Below the pieces are notes generated by a model, which made no database searches, was not told where the DNA came from, and saw only the letters and a program-made list of their open reading frames with translations. DNA of 64,000 nucleotides from Galeruca laticollis. Taxonomy: Eukaryota > Arthropoda > Insecta > Coleoptera > Chrysomelidae. Where the stretch lies: positions 304,257,484-304,321,483 of the forward strand of contig OY998175.1 in the NCBI GenBank assembly GCA_963921935.1. The letters are read 5' to 3'. Position numbers and translations under genes: made by a program. This document shows positions 33,087 through 42,179 of the stretch, in pieces (positions within the stretch are counted from its first letter, which is position 1; the number at the start of each line of letters is the position of its first letter).

Positions 33087-36000
33087 GACAAGGTCAATCA
33101 TTCATAAAGGCATCATGCAATATTCATTTTCGTTCCTTAGTTTCAAAATGGTCGTCAATTATTCATTGTTTAGTTATCCCTGAGATTACAAATCAACTTC
33201 CAAACTATTATTTTAACCCAACTTTGTTAAACATTCCTTCAAATATTATCCTCGCAGATTCAGCATTTTATAAGCCTCATGACATCGACCTGTTAATAGG
33301 TGCCGATACATTCTGGTCCTTATTGAATGAAAACCGGAAGCATTTAGGCAAGGAATTACCTATTTTACAGGATAGTAAATTAGGTTGGCTTATCTCTGGT
33401 CCTATAGGTATGGGTACCAGTAAGGCCACAAGCTGCAATGTGAGCAGAACCGGTGAGGTTCAAGATCAACTTGCAAAATTTTGGGAAATTGAGGAAATCT
33501 CTCAAGGTCCAACATTTTCTGTGGAGGAGACATTAGCTGAAGAACATTTTCAGAAAACATTCCAGCGTGACAAGTGTGGTCGGTTTATTGTTTCAATTCC
33601 ATTGAAAGAGCCTATTGCAAAATTAGGAAAGACTGAAGTTTCATGTAAAAAACAATTTTTCAGTTTAGAACGTCGTCTTTCTTCAAACTCTAAGCTAAAA
33701 AGTATGTACGTAGATTTTATGTCTGAATACGAGAACCTTGGTCATATGTCCAAATTTCAAAGATCAAGCGAGGACCAAGTTCTTCTCTATACTCCACATC
33801 ATGGAGTTTTGCGGGATCAGAGTCAAACTACTAAGCTTCGAGTAGTTTTCAATGGCTCTGCTTTATCTTCCACTGGTCTTTCTTATAATTCCATCCAAAT
33901 GGTGGGCCCTGTCGTTCAAGACGACCTGACATCCATTCTCCTACGTTTTAGGCAACATCGCTACGTGTTTTCTGCCGACATCTGCAAAATGTACAGACAA
34001 ATATTAGTTGATAAGGAATTTCGCCCTTTGCAATTGATATTATGGCGTGATTCTCCTGACAAGGAATTACAAACGTTTTCTCTGAACACTGTGACTTATG
34101 GCACGGCCAGTGCCCCATTTCTGGCCACTAGATGTTTAAAACAACTTGGTTTGGACAACAAGGAGTCATTTCCTGAAGCTTCACAGGTTATACTTCATGA
34201 CTTCTATGTTGATGATATCCTTTCAGGTGCTGACTCTACAAGCGAGGCTATCCAACTTGCTGATCAAGTAGCTGAAATATTAAAATCAGGTTGCTTTGAC
34301 TTACGAAAGTGGAAGTCAAATAGCTTAGACATTTTGAAGGGTATCAAACCTTCCCACACGTCAGAAGATTCATTTCATTTTGGACCTACCGACACCAGCA
34401 AAACTCTGGGCATGCTGTGGTCTCCCGACAAAGATTACTTTTCCTTCATAATTGAGCCGTCCTTAGATGTGGAAAAGATCACCAAACGAGTGATGTTGTC
34501 AGATATTGCACGTATATTCGATCCACTTGGACTGCTCGGCCCTGTAGTCATCAAGGCTAAGATCTGGCTTCAAACTCTCTGGTCTTTGAAGTTAACTTGG
34601 GATCAAAATATTCCATTAGAACTTTGCAATAAATGGAAATACTTTAGAAACGAGTTAAACAATCTTCGGCAAGTAGAAATTCGTAGAAGTGTCGTGTGCC
34701 CAAATCCCATCTTGATCGAACTCCATGGATTTTCAGATGCTTCACAATCTGCGTATGGAGCTTGCGTTTATGTAAAAAGTTCAAACCTTGATGGAGAGGT
34801 ACAGGTTAATCTTGTCACTTCCAAGACACGTGTTGCTCCTTTAAAATCACTTAGTATCCCTCGTTTGGAACTTTGTGCTGCAGTCCTTCTAGCAAAACTT
34901 GTCGAAAAAGTGAAATCTTCTTTAACCATACATTTTTATGATACTTTTCTTTGGAGCGATTCTACTGTCGTCCTCGCTTGGATACGTTCATCCCCACATA
35001 CTCTCCAAACATTTGTAGCCAACCGCGTTACTGAAATTCAGAATCTTTCGGACTCCAATAGGGTTACTTGGAGATATGTTCCAACAGACTCGAATCCTGC
35101 TGACATTTTGTCTCGAGGGGTGTCTCCAGGAAATCTAGTAAATTCAGACATTTGGTTTCATGGTCCTGAGTGGTTGTACTCGGAATCAAAATTTTGGCCT
35201 TCTGATATATCTCTTCAAAACCCAATTCCAACAGATTTATTACCTGAAGTTCGTTTGCAGTCAAAATCATTTGTGCAAACCCAACCTGCAGACCTCTTTC
35301 CATTCAATCGTTTCTCTTCTCTAATACGTATGAAGAGAACTATGGCCTACTGCCTTAGGTTTATTAATAATTGTAAATTGAAAAGGGAACTACGATTTTT
35401 CGAATCCTTAACTGTGGAGGAATTGAATAATGCCATGAAGCGTTTGGTGATCATGGCACAAAAGGAATCATTCCAGAGGGATTGGGATGACCTAGAAAAA
35501 TCTAGATGTGTAAGTCGCAAAAGTAAACTACTAAGTTTGACCCCATTTCTTGATGGACAAATGATAAGAGTAGGAGGTCGCCTCAAGTTCTCTTCGTATT
35601 CATTCGAAAAACGGCATCCTGCAATCTTATCACCAAAACACCACCTCACTTACCTTATTATGCGTCATGAGCACATAAATCTTCTTCATTGTGGTCCCCA
35701 AGCATTATTAGCTCACGTTCGAGAACAATATTGGCCAGTCGCAGGTTCAAACCTCGCCAAAAAGATTGTTAGGCAATGCATAGTTTGCTATCGATTCAAA
35801 CCTCGAAATTTAAACCCAATAATGGGAAATTTACCTAATGCTCGCATCAATCCAAGTTTTCCTTTTACTAATACGGGAGTTGACTATGCAGGCCCGTTTA
35901 TGATAAAGGATCGCAAGGGACGAGGGTGTAAACATACAAAATGTTATCTCGCCTTATTTGTATGTCTTGTAACGAAGGCAGTTCACCTGGAAGTTGTGTC

Positions 36001-36781
36001 CTCATTGAGCACTGAATCCTTCCTCGAAACGCTACAACGGTTCATTGCTCGCAGAGGAAAGCCTTCTCACATTTATAGCGACAATGGCAGCAACTTTGTT
36101 GGAGCCAACAACACCTTACGCGAGTTGTCGCTGTTTCTTAAAGGTAGCGGAACTTCATTGATCGATAAGATCGGTAATACACATGACATCCAATGGCATT
36201 TTATTCCAGCGTATTCCCCCCATCAAGGAGGTCTCTGGGAAGCAGGAGTCAAGTCGGCAAAGCATCACATTAAAAGAGTTTTAGTCAATACTATTTTAAC
36301 TTTTGAGAGTTTTTATACTGTTATAACTCAAATTGAGAGTGTATTAAATTCAAGGCCTTTAGCACCACTTTCAACTGATCCTAATGATCTGGAGGTGTTA
36401 ACACCTGCTCATTTCCTTATTGGCCACTCACTTTTGTCTGTTCCTTTCCCAAATTATCAGCACACCTCTGTTACCAGACTTTCGCATTTCCAACAGTTAG
36501 AGTTAATTAAACAGCATTTTTGGAATAGGTGGTCAAAGGAATACCTGTCTCAAATGCAACAACGTTCCAAATGGAAAACTCCACAAAGACAAATCAGTAT
36601 CGGTACTTTAGTGCTAATACGCGATGATGATGTACCTCATTATAAGTGGCGTCTCGGACGCATCGTAAATCTTCATCCCGGTAAGGATGAAATCATCCGC
36701 GTTGTGTCGGTGAAAACCAAACTAGGTGTTATAAAGCGTCCCATAGTGAAAGTGTGTCCACTTCCTTTGTGCGATGAATAA
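33038..36781 (+). CDS. Bel/Pao pol: protease remnant, RT, RNase H, integrase
   Basis: The frame is open from the deletion point (33038) to TAA at 36781. It begins inside the protease (RLGLPLSK, then VTGVGQG and IDLLIGAD), so the catalytic Asp of the protease is lost. The RT shows FSADICKMYRQI, GTASAPFLATRC and the catalytic FYVDDILSGAD. RNase H starts at ELHGFSDASQSAYGA. The integrase has an HHCC zinc region (RHEHINLLHCG, CIVCYRF), catalytic Asp in GVDYAGPF, Asp in YSDNGSNF and Glu in GGLWEAGV, and a C-terminal DUF5641-like tail. No stop occurs over more than 1,200 codons. RT and integrase could be functional, but processing would need a protease from another copy. Confidence 0.9.
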   Translation, partial: RLGLPLSKIEHVVTGVGQGQSFIKASCNIHFRSLVSKWSSIIHCLVIPEITNQLPNYYFNPTLLNIPSNIILADSAFYKPHDIDLLIGADTFWSLLNENRKHLGKELPILQDSKLGWLISGPIGMGTSKATSCNVSRTGEVQDQLAKFWEIEEISQGPTFSVEETLAEEHFQKTFQRDKCGRFIVSIPLKEPIAKLGKTEVSCKKQFFSLERRLSSNSKLKSMYVDFMSEYENLGHMSKFQRSSEDQVLLYTPHHGVLRDQSQTTKLRVVFNGSALSSTGLSYNSIQMVGPVVQDDLTSILLRFRQHRYVFSADICKMYRQILVDKEFRPLQLILWRDSPDKELQTFSLNTVTYGTASAPFLATRCLKQLGLDNKESFPEASQVILHDFYVDDILSGADSTSEAIQLADQVAEILKSGCFDLRKWKSNSLDILKGIKPSHTSEDSFHFGPTDTSKTLGMLWSPDKDYFSFIIEPSLDVEKITKRVMLSDIARIFDPLGLLGPVVIKAKIWLQTLWSLKLTWDQNIPLELCNKWKYFRNELNNLRQVEIRRSVVCPNPILIELHGFSDASQSAYGACVYVKSSNLDGEVQVNLVTSKTRVAPLKSLSIPRLELCAAVLLAKLVEKVKSSLTIHFYDTFLWSDSTVVLAWIRSSPHTLQTFVANRVTEIQNLSDSNRVTWRYVPTDSNPADILSRGVSPGNLVNSDIWFHGPEWLYSESKFWPSDISLQNPIPTDLLPEVRLQSKSFVQTQPADLFPFNRFSSLIRMKRTMAYCLRFINNCKLKRELRFFESLTVEELNNAMKRLVIMAQKESFQRDWDDLEKSRCVSRKSKLLSLTPFLDGQMIRVGGRLKFSSYSFEKRHPAILSPKHHLTYLIMRHEHINLLHCGPQALLAHVREQYWPVAGSNLAKKIVRQCIVCYRFKPRNLNPIMGNLPNARINPSFPFTNTGVDYAGPFMIKDRKGRGCKHTKCYLALFVCLVTKAVHLEVVSSLSTESFLETLQRFIARRGKPSHIYSDNGSNFVGANNTLRELSLFLKGSGTSLIDKIGNTHDIQWHFIPAYSPHQGGLWEAGVKSAKHHIKRVLVNTILTFESFYTVITQIESVLNSRPLAPLSTDPNDLEVLTPAHFLIGHSLLSVPFPNYQHTSVTRLSHFQQLELIKQHFWNRWSKEYLSQMQQRSKWKTPQRQISIGTLVLIRDDDVPHYKWRLGRIVNLHPGKDEIIRVVSVKTKLGVIKRPIVKVCPLPLCDE

Positions 36782-36913
36782 ATAAGGAAGTTTCCGTTTT
36801 TGTGTTGTTTCTTTTAGTTTTAAGCCATTGTTTATAATTTAGGCCTCTGAGCTCATGTATTAGTTATACGATAAGTATTGAAAGTGATGAATTCCTTTCA
36901 ACGTCGGGGGCTA

Positions 36914-37216
36914 TGTTCTGAATATTTCACTAAAATTCCCTAAATTTTAGAGAAATGTTTAATTCAGTCAGTTCTGGCAACATTGTATGTTTTGAGAGGC
37001 AAAATGTAGCCCCCTGCTCCCCGCGGTCTAGCTTATCGAGAAGAGATCGTAACGTTTTACTCTCAGACCGTTGCCGGCAGATCCTTTTTGCATTTCGTTC
37101 AGTAAACATGTAATTGTTTATAAGCATTTTTACATTTGTACCATTAAAATATTTGTATCAATACAGTGAACCAGTCTTTTCATTTCATTTAAATAATTAC
37201 AGTCCTCTTAATAACA
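36914..37216 (+). repeat. Bel/Pao 3' LTR
   Basis: Same sequence as 31258-31560, followed by the target duplication ACAGG. A purine-rich ACGTCGGGGGCTA lies just before it, as a polypurine tract would. Confidence 0.92.
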
Positions 37217-37221
37217 ACAGG

Positions 37222-37499
37222 CACAGTTTAAAGCTTAACAGAAGCAGTTGGCTCACTCGATGTCGGCGTCTTTGATGTTCATGGTTCAAATTTTCCACTG
37301 CGCAACCGAAAATTGTAACCCACGCGCTTAGGGGCGTATCCAATTGATACAATAAAATATCTGACAACTGTGTGTAATAAATAACAAACTTTCTGCGCAA
37401 CGGGAAGTTGATTCCCATGAGTGTGTATGAGTGAGATAAAAGTTGTAACACAAAAATCGGTAGAGTGAGCCAACTGCTTCTGTTAAGCTTTAAACTGTG
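37222..37499. mobile_element. MITE with about 36-bp TIRs (CACAGTTTAAAGC ends)
   Basis: CACAGTTTAAAGCTTAACAG at 37222 returns in inverted form ending at 37499, with nearly perfect arms of about 36 bp around a noncoding core of about 205 bp. After removing the Bel/Pao element, GTACAGG flanks it on both sides (31251-31257 and 37500-37506), a 7-bp target duplication. The superfamily is not clear. Confidence 0.75.
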
Positions 37500-37906
37500 G
37501 TACAGGAACACTATTGATTTTAAAATTTAAATGACCTTGTGGAATTTAGTGGTAATAGAATTTTTTTATTGTCAAAACCTTGAAGCCCTGTTCTTTTTTA
37601 ATGGTTTAGTTTTTGTTCAGCTTGATGGCTTCTTTTTTAATGGAGTTATTAAGCTTTGCAGTAGAGCATGATTACATTAGGTCTTATGAAAAAATATTTA
37701 TAAACTGGATATTTTTGTCCGGCAGTGTATTATTTCGAGGTGCGAGCTGCGACAGCGCTGAAACAGGCATCGTGCGAGACCAAAAAACGATTCGATTCGT
37801 GATCCATGACGGGGAGGTGTCGCCTTCGGCTCAGTGAACCGGTTCATCCAACTGATCGGAACATGGTGAACCGGATCACTGAAATGTGCCGCTTTGCTCA
37901 CCACTA

Positions 37907-40092
37907 TACTCGATAGTCGAAATTGTGTAAAGTGTGTCAGAGCTATCTAATCAACACTTTGGTTAAAGCGCAGTTGCCATATGTATTCTAGAGAGAAATG
38001 CTGTATTTTATAAATACACTTCAATTCCATTGTGTCAATATTTCAGGTACAAAAGATGCAATGTAATTAAGTCAATACCAATTTAATATATTTATTTCAA
38101 ATTTCAAGCAGACTAATAATAATTAGTTTACTTGAAATGGGAAATAAAGTGTTTATGTATATTTCTTGAACGCAAAGTTTGTTGTGAAAAACTCGCCGAT
38201 TTGACAATGTTGGAGAGTCGCTTCAATGTTCCGGCTTTGAGAACGAGATAGATAGATCGAGCTACGCGAATGAGACAGTGATAGTAAACAGTTATGTGAG
38301 GTGTTTATTCTCTTCATGAACGTAACATCAGTATTTGTGTTGTGGTTTTGTGTGATAAATCGGTTATTATTGGTATTTATTGTAATATTTATATCGGTAT
38401 ATTTAGTGACAATAATGGCGGAGTGTAGCGGTGTTGGCGATAAAAAACGGCGTCGTAACAATTTAATTCGGGAAGAAAAAGTCCTCATATTAAATGTGTA
38501 CGAAGGACTGCGTGCCATGGACAAACAGTTGGGTGTTAGTGACGCTGTGATTAAGTGCAGTTATTTAACTAAAGTTTCTGAGAGTACTATATACAATATT
38601 CTAAAGAAATCGCGGGACGGATCTTTGACAAGAGAACGAGGTGAAAACTGTAAACCGGAAAGTAGGGGAAGAAAGAAAATTGTTTTGGACGACCAAACAC
38701 GGAACGCTATACGTAGGGAAATACATTCTTTTTATTTTAGGAATGAAATCCCCTCGGTAGCTAAATTGAGCAAGGTAATAGAAGCTGATGATACTTTACC
38801 AAACATCAGTGATAAAGTTTTGAGACGAACTTTAAAATTAATGAATTTTCGTTACCAAACAAGAAGTAGAAACAGTGCCTTAATTGAACGAAATGACATT
38901 GTGGAATGGAGGAGAAATTATTTAAAACAGATACGACAGTTTCGTAACGAAGGACGGCACATATATTATCTTGACGAAACATGGTTAAATGAAGGCCACA
39001 CTGTGTCAAAACTGTGGCAAGACATGAATATACGAAGCAATCGACAAGCCTTTATGGAGGGTTTCTCTTCCGGTTTAAAAGCTCCCTCTGGGAAAGGACG
39101 TCGACTGATTATCACTCACATTGGCAGCGAGGAAGGATTTGTAGAAGGTGGATTACTAAGTTTTCAGTCCAAAAAAACTGTCGATTACCATGAAGAGATG
39201 GATGGTAACCGGTTTGAAACATGGTTTAGATCAATTTTAACAAAGGTAACTCCTGGTTCAGTGATAGTTATGGATAATGCTTCATACCACTCTCGTCGAC
39301 TGGAGCAAATACCTACTTCAGCTAGCCGCAAGAGGGTTATAATTGATTGGTTAGAGAGTAAAAGCATTCCGCACAACGAGGCAATGCTAAAAGTTGAATT
39401 ATTATCTCTCGTACGGAAACATAAAAGCAGTTATATTAAGTACGTTGTCGATGAAATGGCGAAAGATTTCAACGTCTCAGTTGTTAGACTTCCTCCCTAC
39501 CACTGTGAGTTAAACCCCATCGAGCTGGTTTGGGCCCAAGTGAAAAATTATGTTGCGAGAAAAAACAGTACATTCAAAATGGCTGACGTTGAGAAACTGT
39601 TTTACGAGGCGCTGCATACCGTTACTGCTGAGAGTTGGCGTAAATGTATTCAACACGTATTAAAAGAAGAAATAAAGTTTTGGGATTTAGACATACGTGT
39701 AGAAGTAATGACGGAACCACTCATTATCGATATAGGAGGAGAAAGCGATGATTCTGAGGAGTCGTCAGGGAGTGATACCGCTTCCAGTTAGTCAGACATT
39801 TTACAAGTGACCTCGCAACATACCTATACTTATTGGTAATTTATTTTGGTCTTGACAAACAACTTTTTTTTAGTTTTAGTAGTAGTAAGCTGGAATTGAC
39901 TTTTAAACATTTTTTTATTTTGTTTTAACTTACTTATGAACAACTTGTGATAAGTTATTATTTCAAATGTTAAAAATTGAAATTCCTGATATTTCAGTAT
40001 TCGCACCCTTAAACTATGATACGCTCATGGAGTTCACTTTAAATCGGTAGATAACCGATGACATCACTTTACACAATTTCGACTATCGAGTA
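37907..40092 (+). mobile_element. Sailor (DD82E, IS630-Tc1-mariner) transposon, complete and apparently intact
   Basis: The 28-bp perfect TIRs begin TACTCGATAGTCGAAATTG (37907-37934 and 40065-40092). TA target duplications lie at 37905-06 and 40093-94. It holds one open transposase gene. It inserted in the terminal TA of the hAT right end. Confidence 0.88.
38415..39791 (+). CDS. Sailor-type DD82E transposase, intact 458 codons
   Basis: The chosen start is ATG 38415 (MAECSGVGDKKRRR). The frame is open further up to 38301, but without a better start. The N-terminal third is a basic helix-turn-helix region (IREEKVLILNVYEGL, VSESTIYNILKKS) with a GRKK stretch. Catalytic residues: Asp in YYLDETWLNEG, Asp in SVIVMDNASYHS and Glu in YHCELNPIELVWAQVK. 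I count 82 residues between the second Asp and the Glu, the spacing that defines the Sailor (DD82E) group. The tail is acidic (GGESDDSEESSGSD). No stop, shift or intron is seen, and both TIRs are perfect, so this could be an active or very recent transposon. Confidence 0.92.
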   Translation: MAECSGVGDKKRRRNNLIREEKVLILNVYEGLRAMDKQLGVSDAVIKCSYLTKVSESTIYNILKKSRDGSLTRERGENCKPESRGRKKIVLDDQTRNAIRREIHSFYFRNEIPSVAKLSKVIEADDTLPNISDKVLRRTLKLMNFRYQTRSRNSALIERNDIVEWRRNYLKQIRQFRNEGRHIYYLDETWLNEGHTVSKLWQDMNIRSNRQAFMEGFSSGLKAPSGKGRRLIITHIGSEEGFVEGGLLSFQSKKTVDYHEEMDGNRFETWFRSILTKVTPGSVIVMDNASYHSRRLEQIPTSASRKRVIIDWLESKSIPHNEAMLKVELLSLVRKHKSSYIKYVVDEMAKDFNVSVVRLPPYHCELNPIELVWAQVKNYVARKNSTFKMADVEKLFYEALHTVTAESWRKCIQHVLKEEIKFWDLDIRVEVMTEPLIIDIGGESDDSEESSGSDTASS

Positions 40093-40102
40093 TAATCAAA
40101 AT

Positions 40103-41933
40103 TAAAACAAATTGCATTATTTGTTGAAGAAAGTGTCTATCGAGAAAATGCGATGTTGTCAACAAGTAAGATTTGATAAATAAAACTTTGTTCATAATAA
40201 ATAAAATAACAAGTAATATTTATTATACAAGAAATAGAACTAGTGTTTTTAAATGAAACTCAAGGTCTCTAGTTAATTCCACAATATAATACAAGTTATT
40301 GAAAATTCTAAAAAATTGACAATTGTTTCGATAAATCAATATCATCGTCATATTGATTTATCGAAACAATTGTCAATTTTTTAGAATTTTCAATAACTTG
40401 TATTATATTGTGGAATTAACTAGAGACCTTGAGTTTCATTTAAAAACACTAATATGAGCATATTCCACGAAGTAAGGGTCGAGACAGTCAATTTCAATAA
40501 GAAATAGAACATTTATGTATCTTCTACTTGTTACCGTCTTCGGTCCTCGAGAGATCCCTTATACTGATGACCTACGCTTACGATTAAAAGGAGGTAGTCT
40601 ATTCGTACAGCGACATCGATGAGCGGGAAACGGAACTCCACGGCAATGTTAATAGGATTGCCAAGTCTTAAGGCGTCTCGTGTTGGCCGTTGTGGTTTGG
40701 GGTTGTGAGAATTACGGGCGATTGTTACAATGTTCATTAAAGAGACTAGTAACCAAAATAATTAACATGCTGGAAATAATAATCTCAATATTACAAGATA
40801 TTGAAACATCAATTACATTTTCGAAGCTAGGAGTCATGCATCCAAGTATAATAAAAATGAATAACTTTTATAATGAATTATATCAACTACAAAAAAGGTT
40901 AGATGATGGTCAGTTACCTATAGAACTAACTTTGCAAAACATATTGCTATTTGAAAAATTTAAAAAAATTAACTGTTACATATTTAATGGTAAAATAACT
41001 TATATATTACAGATTCCCATAACGAATTCTCAGAATTTTGATTATTATTATTTGTACCCTATCCCCATTAGAAAAGAAGGTCAATTTAATTATATTTTAA
41101 TGAATGCGGAAAATATGAAAATATATATGAATCAAACTTTTATCTTACTAATTGCACAGGAAGAATTGAAAATGAGCTCACCTGTTGATCCTCTACTGCT
41201 TCCTTGGGGCCCCAGATGCTCCGATGCGCAACGTTCACTAAGATGAAAGGCGATTTTGATTTTCTTTAGCAAAACAAAGGTGAAAACAATGAACTCGTAA
41301 CTTTCGATGCGAACACGACGAATATTTACCGGCAAGTCGCTGGTTCAGCAATTATCCCAAATAAAATATATCTAACAAAAAATAACGATGCATCCATGAG
41401 CAAACTTGTCTGGAGATGTATCCATCGACACTACATCTCTGCGAGTACACCGACCTCCAAGACGTTCCAGATGAAAATCCGTACGAAGTGAAACTACTAA
41501 ATATAAAAAATACCTCCACTTGCCAACAGTCAAGAATCACCATCCCCATCATGTTTTCTCAACGTCTGGAAAATACCAACCAATGAATTGCAGTTTTTCC
41601 ATTTCAAGAAACCATTTCACTGACATGTCAAGATCAAGCCGAAACTATAACAGCCAAAAATACATACCTTATACAAATATCAAAAAGATGCCTAATAAAA
41701 ACTTAAGTCGACAAAATAGTAAACTTAAACGATATCCAAATCTCAAGCCAACCCATCTTGTTTACTGAACTAGAAATCAAAGCTGTGGAAATACAAAACT
41801 TTCCCACCAGTATTCAATTGTGAGACACCAACCTGGTTGACCTGAACCAAATTAAACCCAAAATTCTCGAAAATTCAGAAAATATTAGACAATTATCATT
41901 TATTGGTTATAATAGAAAGATGTATCATTGTTA
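40103..41933 (+). pseudogene. Errantivirus-like env, middle and C-terminal part, decayed
   Basis: Env-type sequence resumes right after the hAT target duplication. An open stretch at about 40760-41180 has the helical, Leu/Asn-rich look of the F-like ectodomain (LEIIISILQDIE, KRLDDGQLPIELT). A further Cys-containing segment at about 41530-41790 is in broken frames (SLTCQDQAETITAKNT). Sequence near 41880 is cut by Harbinger-2 and resumes at 50228. Many stops and shifts are present, and about 40150-40740 holds no readable env, partly because of the Penelope palindrome. It is the remnant of the same provirus as 24745-25317. It is described only as a broken relic. Confidence 0.6.
40241..40498 (+). 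mobile_element. Truncated Penelope palindrome (inverted PLE-1 pLTRs)
   Basis: The left arm (40241-40350) is PLE-1 pLTR in one orientation and the right arm (40351-40446) the same in the other. After the right arm come the first ORF codons of PLE-1 (ATGAGCATATTCCACGA at 40454), and it then stops at about 40498. A 12-bp target duplication AAGAAATAGAAC flanks it (40229-40240 and 40499-40510). The central junction lies inside the hammerhead motif, so neither arm has a complete ribozyme. Confidence 0.9.
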
Positions 41934-42179
41934 AGGTGCGTACAGACATATAACAAAACTTCGTATCGTAACGCCGTCGCGTAACAAGTGTTTACGGCAC
42001 TGCGTAACACCGTAACACCAGAACATAGTAACATCTCGGCGTTCCATCGGTTGTCGGTTTTTTGACGCCGCATCAAAGAAATGATACGCACTGATGTTGC
42101 ACCACTTGTTAGCATGTCTGGACAGGTCTGCGGTACATAGTTGCGATTTATTTTTCGTTTTGTTTATTCAGTTGAAAAC

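Larger units (their letters stand above)
31258..37216 (+). mobile_element. Bel/Pao LTR retrotransposon, complete ends, internally deleted
   Basis: Two 303-bp LTRs (TG...CA), a 5-bp target duplication ACAGG (31253-31257 and 37217-37221), and gag, pol and integrase between. By eye the LTRs show no difference, which implies a recent insertion. An internal deletion removes the end of gag and the start of the protease. Confidence 0.93.
31009..37727. mobile_element. Tc1/mariner-type nonautonomous element with about 165-bp TIRs
   Basis: CACTGCCGGACAAAAATATC at 31009 is matched in inverted form ending at 37727, and the two arms (31009-31172 and 37565-37727) stay about 90 percent alike. TA flanks both ends (31007-08 and 37728-29). 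Only a few hundred bases are its own; they hold no transposase. A MITE and a Bel/Pao element have inserted in it. Confidence 0.8.
25318..40094 (-). mobile_element. hAT transposon, host of several nested insertions
   Basis: The ends are TAGAGATG at 25318 and CACCACTA at the right, which ends at 40094 once the Sailor insertion is removed (6 of 8 terminal bases match). An 8-bp target duplication ATCAAAAT lies at 25310-25317 and 40095-40102. GTGAACCGG motifs recur near both ends (25351, 28797 inverted, 37834, 37866), as subterminal transposase-binding repeats do. The transposase is on the minus strand (29312-30768). Its own sequence is about 25318-25440, 28790-31008 and 37728-37906; the rest is nested elements. 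Confidence 0.75.
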
